DNA of 64,000 nucleotides from Chamaecyparis obtusa (taxonomy: Eukaryota; Streptophyta; Pinopsida; Cupressales; Cupressaceae): assembly GCA_027943335.1 (NCBI GenBank), contig BSBK01000966.1, forward strand, positions 685,037 to 749,036, read 5' to 3'. Below the pieces are notes generated by a model, which searched no databases, was not told the DNA's origin, and was given only the letters and a program-made list of their open reading frames with translations. Numbering within the stretch: the first letter of the stretch is position 1; the number at the start of each line of letters is the position of its first letter. Both the position numbers and the translations under genes were made by a program. Of the stretch, positions 48,484 to 60,799 are shown piece after piece.

Positions 48484-48497
48484 AATTGAAAGAACTA
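48484..48497. repeat. LINE target site duplication, right copy
   Basis: AATTGAAAGAACTA, identical to 43702-43715. It sits at the 5' end of the LINE. Confidence 0.85.
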
Positions 48498-49389
48498 GTT
48501 AGCATAGAATAGAAGTAACATAATCATCTTATAAAAATCAAAACCTTCAAGAAGCAATTTTTAAGTAGTCACGAAAAAATCACAATAACTACTTATCTTA
48601 AATATAGTTTCACCAAACTGGTCAAAATGAAAATATTTGAAGTGGGAAACCTTTAAATAGGAAATCTACTTCGCATGAGAGATTTGAAACAAGACAGAAG
48701 CAACGATTTTTTTAGTGGTGATTATTCGCCAATTGGTGAATAAGTCTTGATCGGCGTATAGAAATTGGCAAAAAAAAGCTCATATACCGGTTGACCGGTT
48801 TGCCCAGGTTTTATAAAAGACACATTTAGTGGTTGGATTGTTTACCACTATTTTTACATAATTTCACTATGGTAGTCGGGTTCTTTGCCTGTATTTCTAT
48901 TGTATTTTACTCTTATTCACCACAGATTAAATTGGGTGTATTTATCAAGGATCACCATTCGCCAAAGGCCCATTGTCCCAAGTGAAATTTTTATTTGCAC
49001 TAGGACCCAATTCACCATGCATCATACATAATCATGTCCCAAATTCCCACCCTATTTTCCCAGTCGATTATTTGAAATTATGTGGGGTTTGCCAAATATT
49101 AGTTGTTATCATAAGCAATTGTCGACCCCTTCACCAAAATGGATGATGGAGATTATGAGGCAAAATCTGATGGCTGATATGAAAATGGTTTACTTGTCCA
49201 TTTAAGAGATATGAGTTTCATTATTGAAACATGCCAGAGAGAAGGAGACTTCAAGAGATTTAGTAGTATGAAAAGTTAGTTGATTATGAGCTCACAATTA
49301 CGATCGGTAGCGAACCGGAATGACTACGAGTCCATAGTATCTTATTCAAGTAAAATTTTATTGCAGCCTTAATTTGTTGGAGATGTCAT
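48498..49389. other. sequence upstream of the hAT-like gene
   Basis: No clear coding. It includes an ACCGGTTGACCGGT palindrome near 48788 and repeated TTCGCCA words. Scattered open codons after an ATG at about 49141 may be the decayed N-terminus of the hAT-like gene. Confidence 0.35.
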
Positions 49390-49671
49390 AGTCAAAGTTA
49401 AATAGGAAGAGGACTATTGAAGGTGGAGATGTCCAAGAGAGACCAACAAAATGGAGAAATATATCTTCATACTTTGGCGGGGACAGACGCAATAGTGTCG
49501 GTCAAAGTGAGGAAGGTACATCATTAGAGGAACTTGTACAATTTCAAGGTTCTCAACCTACATAGGAGTCTAATTAACAAATTGGGGAGCCTAATAAATT
49601 CTGGTGATGAAGTTGTGGAACCTGATATCTCTGATGAAGATGACCTTGAAGAAGAATTTCAAGTAAATAAC
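49390..49671 (+). pseudogene. hAT-like transposase gene, N-terminal part
   Basis: The frame gives RKRTIEGGDVQERPTKWRN, SYFGGDRRNSVGQSEEG, then (after a frameshift near 49600) GDEVVEPDISDEDDLEEEF, QVNN. This charged leader runs into the LTR element at 49672. After the element, from 57987, the same frame resumes with a TAG context and DELIKFGDDDGS, so both parts belong to one gene. Confidence 0.6.
49667..49671. repeat. target site duplication ATAAC, left copy
   Basis: ATAAC precedes the TG of the 5' LTR and recurs at 57982-57986 after the 3' LTR. Confidence 0.9.
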
Positions 49672-50898
49672 TGTTAATCTCTATTGAGCATTTAAGGTTG
49701 TCATTAGTATCAAAGGATAGTAAACAGGTCGGTCGGTTACTTATATTGAGTTGGTCGGTAACCAGAAGTAAGATAGAGCAGTTAGTAAAGCCTTTACACT
49801 GATCATGACACTATTTATCAAGCACCACCGACACCGACACCGATGGTTAGTAAACACCGAGCATCACAATATACATAGAGCAGATTATATAGTGTTTACC
49901 GATGATCACAGAAAATGGCATAGTAATCTGAAATGGCACATTCTTCTATGCAAATGGTTACAACAGATCGTAAAATGGTTTACCAAGATCAAGGAGCATT
50001 TATTGTAAAAGATACTCATTAAATGTAATGTTTATCTTCTTTGTAATAGTTGATCTAGGTTATTTTGCACCATAGATCTTAGGGTTATGATTATTCTTGT
50101 AACCTAATTGTTGCTAAGGTGACAAAAATAGAACACTATATATTTTGTATGTTCGCACCATTTTATAAGGTTGGTGAACTAATATATATGAATCATGGAG
50201 CACTTGAAGAAATTGCCTATCTTCAAGACAATCAGTTTATTGAGCAGAACAGAGCACAGAGGATATCAGATTGAGTAGAATCAGAGAAGACTACCGAGCA
50301 GAACAGAGTAGAGAACCATCACAAATAAGGTGATATTTTGATGAGCACTTATAGATTTGTTTCAGATAATTGAGGTGTCAACTAGCAGATAATTGCCTAT
50401 TACTTTCTGACAATTGTGATAGAGTTTTTGATAAATCTCTTAACAGAGTAAACTTAACAGTCTTATGTAAATCTCTTAACCGAGTACACACTTCATTAGT
50501 GTTGTTTAAATCCTATAACTAGGTAGATCTAGCTGATCTAACATGTTACTCCTAACAGGGTAAGATCACCAGAAGTGATCAAAACTTGTAACCTTAACAT
50601 GCAAACCTTTTCTATCTGCAGTAGTGAAGAATTTGTGGGTGTCATCCCCACCACATTTTTTACCTTCTTACAGGGGTTTCTACGTTACCAAAATACTCAT
50701 GTTATGTGATTGTCATATTGATTTCATGTTGTTTACTTTCTTAAGTTAACTAGATGATTGATTTACACAATTATATTCAAGTTATTTTGATCGGTTATCA
50801 CAAGTATTCAATTATAGATCTGAAAGGTTTTGCAAGTAAAGTTTTGAAGGCACTGATTCATCCCTCCCCTATAGTACCTATCTCTCCTAATTCCAACA
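49672..50898 (+). repeat. 5' LTR of the LARD-like element
   Basis: Begins TGTTAATCTCTATTGAGC and ends CCTAATTCCAACA. A possible TATA sequence (CACTATATATTTTG) lies near 50136. Twin of 56754-57981. Confidence 0.9.
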
Positions 50899-50900
50899 AT

Positions 50901-50912
50901 TGGTATCAGAGC
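50901..50912 (+). promoter_or_regulatory. primer binding site (tRNA-iMet) of the LARD-like element
   Basis: TGGTATCAGAGC two bases after the 5' LTR. Confidence 0.9.
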
Positions 50913-50962
50913 TCAGTTCTCTTGTTGAACAATCTAACCACTGAAGGGTAAAGATCTAAGTC

Positions 50963-52349
50963 ATGGAGAGATACAAGCTTGACAAAACTATTGAGAATCA
51001 AAAGATACAAATATAGATGTTTGTGGAATAGTATAAACAAGCCAAGGAAGAACTAAAGAAATTACTGGTTGAAAGGAAGAACCTTGCAATTCAGCTGAAT
51101 GAAATCAGTTATCATGAAGAACCTATTGATGAAATATTTGATCATATTGGATCAAGCTCTGGAAGCATCTCTGACAGATCCGAAAGCATAATCTCTAATT
51201 TATCTGAAAAGAATCAGCATCTATCTGAGCAAGTGAAAGCACTCCAAATCAGTCATGAATCTCAAATGGTGAGAATGGTGGAAATCATGAACAATGCTAG
51301 ACAAGTTGAACAAGATTGGAATCTGGCTATTGAAGACCGAAGACTGAACAACTTCAAGCAAAAGAAAGTGAAATACAAAGACTCACTGATCGTCACTTCC
51401 AAGTATCAAATCAGATGATGACAGTTAATCAAGAAATGAACCAAGTAAATGGAGAATTATCAAAAAGACTTGAAGATGTTGTAATACTCAGAGAAGATAA
51501 TGAAAAACTAAGAAATGAAATAAAGATACAAAAGCAACACAATGAAATGATGAAGATAGCTGAGGACAGTTCTAAAAAGATTGATGATTTCCTGACTAAT
51601 CAGAGGAGATTCAGAAGAAAAACAAGTATAGGCTACACTAGTGAAGGAGAATCATGACAACAAGATGAAAAAGTCAACAAAAATCAAATTCAGAAACCTA
51701 AAGTGTTGACATGTTATCAATGTGGAAAACTAGGACATACATCTAATGTGTGTAGAAGCAAACCACAAGGTAAACCTCCTGTCATTCCTAAATTCAATGG
51801 ATATTGTTATTATTGAGGTATGTTTGGACATCCAGCTTATGAATGCAAAGCTAAGAAGAATGAAATTGCTAATAATACTACTAAGGAGAAAATATGCTGT
51901 ACTTGTAATAAGCAGGGACGCACTACAAGGCAAAAATGAAACAAGTCTGGACACCAAAAGAGAAACTACAACGAAAGCCATATCAACCGAAGAGACAAGG
52001 TAACTCATATGTTTGGGATTATAATACATGGACTAACTGTAATGTATGTGGTCAGTATGGACATATTGCAGAAAACTATTACAGAAAGAGTTATATTGGA
52101 CAATCAAGAAACTGGATAAATGCAGGAATGGCATGTATGCACTGTCACAAGGTCGGTCATGTAAGAAAGAACTGCAGAGACTGAGCACCTAATGAAAACC
52201 ATATATTTGAGAGTGGATATAACATTGCAAAAATTATGAAGTTAAGGAACACAATGTGGAAGAAGGCATCTAATGAGAATACTGAGTCAAGTAACACTGT
52301 CAGTGAAACCTCGTCCACTAGATTGGGTGACATTGGTACCTCCGCTTAA
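50963..52349 (+). pseudogene. LARD-like ORF1: coiled coil plus multiple CCHC zinc knuckles
   Basis: ATG at 50963 (MERYKLDKTIENQKIQI). The N-terminal two thirds are a long heptad-rich coiled coil (ISNLSEKNQHLSEQVKALQ; ELSKRLEDVVILREDNEKL). Then several Gag-type knuckles follow: CYQCGKLGHTSNVC, a second with its second Cys replaced by a stop (YCYY-stop-GMFGHPAYEC), a decayed third (CCTCNKQGR), CNVCGQYGHIAENY with its last Cys lost, and CMHCHKVGHVRKNC. It ends near LGDIGTSA at 52349. Two TAG codons in Gln context near the start and at least two frameshifts break it. No capsid domain was recognised, so Gag-like nucleic-acid binding is inference from the knuckles. Confidence 0.7.
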
Positions 52350-52902
52350 GATGACAAAGGTATGTATGGAACTGACATTTTAAATGATCACATTTTACAT
52401 ACAGTTCCTTATATATGATGTACAAATACCAAATTTGCATGAATAAAGATGCACTATGGTTTATGTGTTATAAGTTTACAAATGTCACAAAGTCGGTAAA
52501 AGAAGAAACGTGAGTTGGGTACCCGTCAGTAATCACTATACAAGGTTAATCGACAACAGTGCAAACCAATGAAGAAATTCTATGTTAACCGAGAAAAAGA
52601 AATTGTAGACATTACCAAGCTAGTAGTTGTTTCATATCAGAAGTAAGGTCACGCATTTAATGCACCAAAGTTTGAGTGAGAATATCAAAAAATCTATAAA
52701 TACACGAAAACGAAGTTCATTGTTACATTGCGATTTTGAAGAATAGAGATTTTACAGAGAAGAGTTTGAGCTAAAGATTTCCAGAAAAGATTCAAAGCTA
52801 CTATAGATCGAACCGACAACAATTCTTCAATGATAATGAGTAAGTTCATCTGCCTACCGAACACTGGTTATCAATTATTTGCCGAAACCCTAGAAATAAT
52901 TT
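52350..52902 (+). other. spacer between LARD-like ORF1 and ORF2
   Basis: About 550 bp without coding pattern, possibly an untranslated leader for ORF2. The ATG at 52903 follows a stretch rich in CGA-type codons with several stops. Confidence 0.4.
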
Positions 52903-55900
52903 ATGGCATCGACATTGACTGCAAGCAAATCACAAAATAATGAGGAGGAAGTAGAATTAATTGTAGGGGCACATTTTGTCAAGGAGAAATTCAAACCTCA
53001 TCCCAAGGTCACAGCACAAACAGATGATATGGGCACATTTTCTAGTATTCCAGATAGGTTTTTGTTAACAGAAGATGTTAATGCCTATATTCACTGCAAA
53101 ATTGGTGAAGTATGTGATTTTGAGACCATTGTTGCTTATCAACAAGTCTATGGATTGGATGGAAAGATTAAATCCGAATACAAGAAGATTGAGGAGTCAG
53201 GGTTATGGTGTTTCACATACTTCCCGCAATCCTTCCAAAATGACTGGATAAGAATTATGCTAAGCATATTTCATGATGGAAAATTCTGGTTAGATAAACC
53301 TATTGAGGTCACAAAGAAGATTATCAGTAGGGTTACTGGGTACCCTACAATCGACAAAGCCAAAGCCTTTCAAAGTTTGTTTCATCCCGACATTGAAAGG
53401 AACACTGGAGCTCAATGGGATGGTAGGGCACTGAAAATCTCAACTATCAAAGATCCAATGGTAAAATTCATAGCTCATGTCATCGGGTACAAGATATTTC
53501 AATCTAGCAGACAAAATAGTGTACCCTGCAGCGCTGTGGACATGGCATATAAAATTGTGAAGAAAGATCACCAGGTAGATCTTGCCGAATTGCTACTACA
53601 CCAACTGCATGACAATATGAAGACAATAAAAGAAAAGAAGTCCAATACATGTAAGTATAGATCACTTCTTCTCTGTATGTTTTTCTATCTGCAAAAATAT
53701 GTACTGGGTATCGGTAAAGTGAACTGGCAATTGGACAAACTGATAACTGCACAAATCAGTGAAATGATGAAAAGTCTAGGAGATAACCTGAATAAGGAAT
53801 TTAATGCACATTTCAAGGAATTTCAAACAAAAATGAAACAAAGGAGTAGAATTCCAAGGGAATTAGTAAGTAAATTTGAAGATGACATATGTTTTGTAGT
53901 CAGCACAGACCACTCAATGATAAAGGCAGTAGAATTGAAAACAAAATGGCTAGCACCGATGGGATATGAAATGAATCATGATTTCACTTTGAAATCTATC
54001 AATGCATTGCTGGCATTACCGATAGACATCACTGCCAGTAGGTTTGGTGTATATGAGGAAGCTAAGTCTCAAATCAAAACAAACATAGAGATAGGAAAAA
54101 TGTCTAGAAGAGCGAAGAAAATGAGAAAAGATCTCACAGCAAAATATGGAAATGCATCTGACTCACCTAAGGAGTCACCGATTAAAGAAGCAATTGAAGG
54201 TCGGCTATAGTTGGCTGACAAGCCCTATGATAGTGAGGAGACCGAGTCAGATAAAGAAAAGGATCACACACTGGTTCCTCCCACAAATGATGAACAAGAA
54301 ATGCAGCTACCAGAACCTGAAGGAATGAAGACACGTTCATCAACTGCTACACAATCGACTGAGCAAGTAGAAGTAGTAAAAGTAACAAAAAGAAGAGTAG
54401 CTACACCGACACAAAAATATGTTAAGAAAAAGACCAAGAAAGTAGCTGAGACATTGAAGAAAAATAGGAAATGCATAAGAAGTAAAGAAGATATAGAGGA
54501 GACTGACACCGAAAATGATCCTAATCAATTCAAGTTAGTTCATAATAGGGAAAGTACAATAGAAGAAATAATTGAAGATATAATTGAGAATGGAAATCTT
54601 ACCGATCCAGGCATAGGCAAATTTGACAAAATGTCAATTGAGGACAAGACAAAGCTAGAACATGCTATCGTCCAGATGATGATTAAATTCAAGAGAGTAC
54701 TAATGGAATTCGCATGTTAATTGCTGAAGGAACTTGATGACAAAATAAGTGAGAGATGGGCTATTGCACTAGATACAGAGAAAAGGAAAAGAGAACGGTC
54801 ACTAAGTCATGTAGCCTCACACTTTAGCTAAGTTGTGGTAAGTGAATACATGACAAAGTATCAGGCTAGATTTCTAGTCAAGAATAGAGCTATGCAAATC
54901 ATGGATGAGAATGTGGATGATATGGATGTCATATGTGATTCTCTATGGACATCAATTTTGAAAGTAGAAGAGAAAGCTGAACAAGACACATTCCTAAAAC
55001 TATCTAAGAAGAGACACAATTCAAGAGGTAAAGGTATTTTCATCGATGATGACAAAGGAAAGAAAATAAAGGACACCGGTATATCAGTTACCAAGGTAAT
55101 TGATATCACTGAACAAAAGGAAGAAATCAAAATTTCACAGGATGCACTAGATCAAGTAAAGATCCACTTGAAAAAGAAAACCGATGACAATGCACTCATT
55201 GAGGACATCACTAGCGGTGATCCTAATGATGAGGATGATGAAGATGTGAAAATTGCACCATACAAAGATGAAGCATTAGACACTAATAGTGTGTTCACAT
55301 CTCTATCGGGTGAACTACCTGTACTTACAGAGGAAGTTGAAATAATTTCACAAGTACAACCCGATGCTTCTCATCCTAAGCAAAATAAAGATACAATTGA
55401 GATACAAGCACCTGAGCAACCTGCAGATACAAATGAGCCTAACAAAATAGTGGCATAGTCTATAGAAACAAAGGAACCAGAAGAAACAAAGTCAACCGAG
55501 GTGAACCCACCTGACACTACAACCGAGACTCCCACACCATCTACCGAGGAGCAGAAGAAGGATGATACAGTGTCAATTGGGAAAGATACTCCGAAAAGTG
55601 AAGAAAAATCTATTGTCATAAGTGAGAAGAAGTCACCTCTTGCACCAAAGAAGAAGAAGAAGAAAGCAAAAGGGTCGGTCACCATTGATGAAGTTATCAT
55701 TATACCAGAATGTGACCCAAGAACCCTAAGCCCCGAGGAACTAAGTAGATATGGGGAATTATGTTCAAGGAAAGTGGCACAAGAGAAGTTAAGGCAAGAA
55801 CACAAATGTAAAGAAGTGTTAAATGATGTGAGGGATATTCTGCAACAAATAGTACCGAAAAAAATATTGATGAGAATACTCCCATCTTAGACCAACTTGC

Positions 55901-56513
55901 CACACTTGCCAACAAAATCAATGCCCCTGACACAGATGTAGACAAAATAATAGAAGAACAAGCATAATCAAAGATTTAGAACAAATTGGCAGAAAGGATT
56001 AGCATAGAAGTGGCACTGAACAAGGTAAAATTATCTAAGGTCATTACCGAGGTAAAATCTATTACCCAGATAATCTGTCAATTTCTCATCAAGCTTTGTA
56101 CTTCAAATACCTTCACTGTAGAAGTCAGTGAAAAGATAAAAGGTTTAGAAGTAGAGATACAGTTGAGTACACAAGTAGCTATCACCGAGCCAACTACTTT
56201 CTTAAAGCATATTCACCGAATTCAGGAACTTCGGTGGCTGATAGCAGATTTAAGGAAACAAGAAGCACACATTACTGATCAAGTTATAGAGTTACAAAAA
56301 TAACTCATCCCTTTCCTAAAATTTTTTGAAGCACACATTGTCAAAGCTGAACAACTTGTGGCAACACTAGAGATTTCAGTGTTGGATAATATCTTTGACA
56401 TGCATGCACAATTCGGTCTTGATCATATTGCTCTTACCATCTTGAAAGAGGAATGGGACAACCTCTTGGAGTCTGTAAAGAAAACCTATCAAAACATTTT
56501 TGATAAGATGTAA
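52903..56513 (+). pseudogene. LARD-like ORF2: about 1200-residue protein of unknown function
   Basis: Starts MASTLTASKSQNNEEEVEL. The globular N-terminal ~380 residues include GLWCFTYFPQSFQNDW, FWLDKPIEVTKKIISRVTGY, LKISTIKDPMVKFIAHVIGY and CKYRSLLLCMFFYLQKYVLG; this recalls plant mobile-element proteins, without a firm family call. A long acidic/Lys-rich disordered middle follows (KSPLAPKKKKKKAKGS), then helical C-terminal segments (IEVALNKVKLSKVITEVKSI; ALTILKEEWDNLLESVKKTY) ending DKM at 56513. Stops at 54208, 54718, 54829 and 55456, and three further on, all fit former Gln codons (CAA/CAG to TAA/TAG). One frameshift lies in an A7 run near 55860. The first 436 codons are still uninterrupted. 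Confidence 0.65.
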
Positions 56514-56741
56514 GTATACATTATATATTTTTTTTGCATTTGGCATTATTATCAAAAAGGGGGAAACCATGTATATGCCAAATGAGTATACTTTGATATG
56601 CATATTACATACTATCGAGAGCATGCACTGAGGGGGAGTACTTTGTACTTAGAAACTTTTGTGGATATGTATATGGTGGAGACAAAAGGAATATATAGAA
56701 ACATTTTGTCTATATACATTCGAAGTTTTGATACTAATGCC

Positions 56742-56753
56742 AAAGGGGGAGAT
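56742..56753 (+). promoter_or_regulatory. polypurine tract of the LARD-like element
   Basis: AAAGGGGGAGAT directly before the 3' LTR TG at 56754. Confidence 0.9.
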
Positions 56754-57981
56754 TGTTAATCTCTATTGAGCATTTAAGGTTGTCATTAGTATCAAAGGAT
56801 AGTAAACAGGTCGATCGGTTACTTATATTGAGTTGGTTGGTAACTAGAAGTAAGACAGAGCAGTTGGTAAAGCCTTTACACCAATCATCACACTGTTTAC
56901 CAAGCACCAGCAACACCGACACCAACATTCAGTAAACACTGAGCATCGCAGTATACATCAAGCAGATTATACAGTGTTTACCGATGATCATAGAAAATGA
57001 CATAGTAATCTGAAATGGCACATTCTTCTATGCAAATGGTTACAAGAGATTGTAAAATAGTTTACCAAGATCGAGGAGCATTTATTGTAAAAGATACTCA
57101 TTAAATGTAATGTTTATCTTCTTTGTAATAGTTGATCTAGGTTATTTTGCACTATAGATTTTAGGGTTATGATTATTCTTGTAACCTAATTGTTGCTAAG
57201 GCGATAAAAATAGAACACTATATATTTTGTATGTTTGCACCATTTTATAAGGTTGATGAACTAATATATATGAATCATGGAGCACTTGAAGAAATTGCCC
57301 ATCTTCAAGACAATCAGTTTACCGAGCAGAACAGAGCATAGAGGATATCAGATTGAGAAAAATCAGAGAAGGCTACCAAGCAGAACAGAGTAGAGAACCA
57401 TCATAGATAAGGTGATATTTTGATGAGCACTTATAGATCTATTTTAGACAATTGAGTTGTCAACTAGCAGATAATTGCCTATTACTTTCTAACAATTGTG
57501 ATAGAGTTTTTTATAAATCTCTTAACAGAGTAGACTTAACAGTCTTATGTAAATCTCTTAACCACATACACACTTCATTAGTGTTGTTTAAATCCTATAA
57601 CTAGGTAGATCTAGCTGATCTAACATGTTACTCCTAATAGGGTAAGATCACCAGAAGTGATCAAAACTTGTAACCTTAACAGGCAAACCTTTTCTATCTG
57701 CAATAGTGAAGAATTTGTGGGTGTCATCCCCACCACAATTTTTACCTTCTTACAAGGGTTTCTGCGTAACCAAAATACTTGTGTTATGTGATTGTCATAT
57801 TGATTTCATGTTGTTTACTTTCTTAAGTTAACTAGATGATTGATTTACACAATTATATTCAAGTTATTTTGATCGTTTATCACAAGTATTTAGTTATAGA
57901 TCTGAAAGGTTTTGCAAGTAAAGTTTTGAAGGCACTAATTCACCCCTCCCCTCTCAGTACCCATCTCTCCTAATTCCAACA
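56754..57981 (+). repeat. 3' LTR of the LARD-like element
   Basis: 1228 bp, same ends as the 5' LTR, followed by ATAAC. Confidence 0.9.
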
Positions 57982-57986
57982 ATAAC
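57982..57986. repeat. target site duplication ATAAC, right copy
   Basis: Pairs with 49667-49671. Confidence 0.9.
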
Positions 57987-60379
57987 TAGTACTAGGATGA
58001 ATTGATCAAATTCGGTGATGATGATGGTTCAATTAATAGTAACACTAAAGGGAGAGGAAAATCAAAAGAAAAAATTGATTGTCAATGGGAGATGTCGAGG
58101 AGATTTAAATTTGATTGGGCGGAAAAGTATCCATTCATTGAACCCGTGGACAATCCAATTGTAGGTGAGTCACCAGTAGAATGCAAATGTATGATTTTTA
58201 GTTGGAAGTATAAAAAGGAAAAGTGGTTACAGCTTAAACTAGACACCATAGAGAAACATGTTGGTAAGGTTTACGAAACCTCAACTATAGATGGAAAGGA
58301 AATAAAAGTGGTAAGATATAAAACAAAGGAATAATGTCAACATAAAAGGAATGCTGAGGAATATTATTTGTTTCAAAAATTTAAGATGAAGCTTGGTGAA
58401 GTTCAAGGCTCTATTAATGCTATTTTTGCAAAAGCAAGTGAAGTAGAAGAATGCAAAAAAGTTGTTCAATTAAGTAATGTTTTCCTTATTTTGAACAGAG
58501 GGAATCCAATGATAGACTATCCAAAAATGAGTGGTTTGTTATACTTTCTGAAAGTTCCTAACTATCCTGTCACTCATTGGTCAATAAACAGTGGATGGGA
58601 ATTGGCAAGTTGTAATGCCCAGGTTGAAATAGAGGATGTATAGAGAAAAATAAAAGAGTCAACTTTTATTGCATTGTCCTTAGATGAAGTTACAGTAATA
58701 GATAATATGTTGTGGGTATGCATGCATGTTTATACTAGACAGAATAATGTCTTCCATCCACATCTACTAACTATTGCAAAATTGAGGGACAATGCGACAT
58801 CAGAAACTTTATTTCAAATAGTAAAGAGCCATTTAATTGAATATGGAGCTATGGATGAATTGACAATAGTGAAGAAGTTGATCTGTGTTGGAGCAGATGG
58901 AGCTTTAGTAATGCAAGGTCAAAGGAATGGTCTTTGCACAAAGATGCAGGCTTCTTGTTCACCATATGTTGTTGGCATTCACTATATGGCCCACAGGATG
59001 AATCTTGCTTTTAGAGTTATGAAGAAGTTTCCTTTAGTAAACAAGGTTGAAGATTTAGTAAGAGAGTTGTACTCATATTTTTGTCAAAGTCCCAAATGTT
59101 TTAGGGAATTTCAACACTTTGCTGATGGAATTACCAATGGAAACAAGCTTCTTAAAGATGTTGATACCAGATGGATCTCTTTGGATGGACCAGTGCATTG
59201 AGTTTTTTTCAAATATCAATCTTTGATTGGACTGATGTATGAAAATCGGGACAATGCAAAAAATTAGAGATGTGGTGATCTGCTTCAGAGGTTAAGCAAT
59301 ATAGAGACACTTTTGACTTTAGCATCTCTTCTTCCCATGCTAGAAGAAATAACATTCATTATGAAAAAATCTTAGCAAAGAGCCATGTATATTGCAGAAT
59401 ATGCTTACTTGTGTAAAATGTCATGCCAAGCCCTCGATAGTCTCTATCGAAATGACCTAAATTTATCCGATGAAAGATTTAATCATTGGCAGAAACTAAC
59501 AGATTTGGACAATCCTGATAATTATTTAAAGATCATTGAAAATGGGGATTTATGTGTTTAAGGGGATTTTAGATACCAATGTACTACAGTGCCCCAAAGA
59601 AGCGAGCTAGAAGAGTTACAAGGGAAAAGTTTACCAAGATCGTCGAGTCTATAGCAGGTAATGCAAGGAACATAGCCTTTAAAGTTTCCTTTGAAATAAG
59701 ATCCTGATTCCCATATGAAGAACTGCTTGAGGCCATGGCAATTGTTTTTCCTCAATATTGGTCCTTAAACTCTAAGGAAGATTATCGTAATAGGCTATTG
59801 AGTTTGATAAAGGAATTTTGCAAATTTGTAGAATTCAATGGAGTGACTATCAATGGAATTTTAGATGAGGGTCTTCTTAGACAACAATCAGGAACTTTCG
59901 CAAAGACTATGAAGCATCAATATCAATTAATGCATAACCCACATGAAGAGGGCTCAACAACAAGGCTTTGGATAGAACTAAACTAGAGCACAATGTTGCG
60001 TGAAGAAATTTTAGAGTTCTTCAAGCTTGCTGATCTATGTCAAACCATGATATTGGGTTTAGTAGAGGATGAGAGAGTTTTCAGTGCTTTGGGATTCCTA
60101 AAATCAAAGCTAAGAAACAAACTACACAAGAATTTGGAAACATGCTTGAGGGTCTACACATCTAGGTATGATGTCAATACTTTTCCTTATCAAAAAACAA
60201 TGGAAATCTGGAAGAAAAGATGCAAAAGAAGAGGGTTGGGAAACACCATTAACCAATCTCCGATAGTGACTCTGAGTGGGACAAGTATAGGTGGTGATGG
60301 GAGTCATAGAAGCGGAGGTCAGAGTGAAGAAGACACAAACGAAAAAATGAAGAGAACAATGAAGGAACTGGAATACTAG
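57987..60379 (+). pseudogene. hAT-like transposase gene, main part (KIAA1586/DUF4371-type)
   Basis: After DELIKFGDDDGS come WEMSRRFKFDWAEKYPFIEP and a short Cys-containing segment (ECKCMIFSWKYKKEKW) of the N-terminal finger type found in this group. The catalytic region follows: FIALSLDEVTVIDNMLWVCM, LICVGADGALVMQGQRNG (DDE-type Asp blocks), HYMAHRMNLAFRVMKKFP and KLLKDVDTRWISL. The C-terminal dimerisation-like block is LVEDERVFSALGFLKSKLRN. Many stops and several frameshifts (for example after GPVH near 59201 and around 59560-59740) make it non-functional. The assignment to the KIAA1586/DUF4371 hAT branch rests on motif wording remembered from the family. Confidence 0.72.
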
Positions 60380-60799
60380 AATTGGATGATGATGATGACA
60401 TAGAGATGAATTGGCAAATTTAGGAAATTTTGTGCTAAATTAGCAGTAGCAATCAATAGGTATTTTTTTAACTTATTAACTACTATATCCTATCATTCAA
60501 TGTTCATTTTAGAAAAGAAAGAATGTATTATGTTTCATCATTAAAATTTGAGAATAAAGAGTATTATTACTATAGAGTGTAGTTTGTATTGTATCATCAA
60601 TGATCATTCATATTTGAATTTGAAATTCTTGAATGAAATTTTGTATTCCAATAGCATATAACAGAGTAAATCAACTAAGAATAACTGAATAAAATAGAGT
60701 AACTCAACATACATTGAATTAGAAAACATGAAAATTAGATAGAGCACAATTTGTTTTGTATTCATTTGCAATATATTATAATTTACAGTAGTTCAAAAT
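60380..60799. other. short AT-rich spacer
   Basis: About 420 bp between the hAT-like gene and the next relic, AT-rich, nothing recognised. No LTR border or polypurine tract could be found for the ORF that ends at 60800. Confidence 0.4.

Larger units (their letters stand above)
49672..57981 (+). mobile_element. LTR element lacking polymerase (LARD-like) with two unusual ORFs
   Basis: 8310 bp with LTRs of 1227 and 1228 bp, TG...CA ends, target duplication ATAAC, tRNA-iMet primer site and polypurine tract AAAGGGGGAGAT. The LTRs differ at a few percent of sites by eye, mostly transitions. The internal 5.85 kb shows no protease, integrase, RT or RNase H motif on either strand. Its coding space is occupied by a coiled-coil/zinc-knuckle ORF and a roughly 1200-codon ORF. 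It therefore depends on another element for mobility. Confidence 0.88.

Noticed and set aside
52903..54210. Calling the LARD-like ORF2 N-terminal domain a plant mobile domain or retroviral capsid
   Set aside because: The resemblance is only in helix pattern; no diagnostic motif could be identified by eye.
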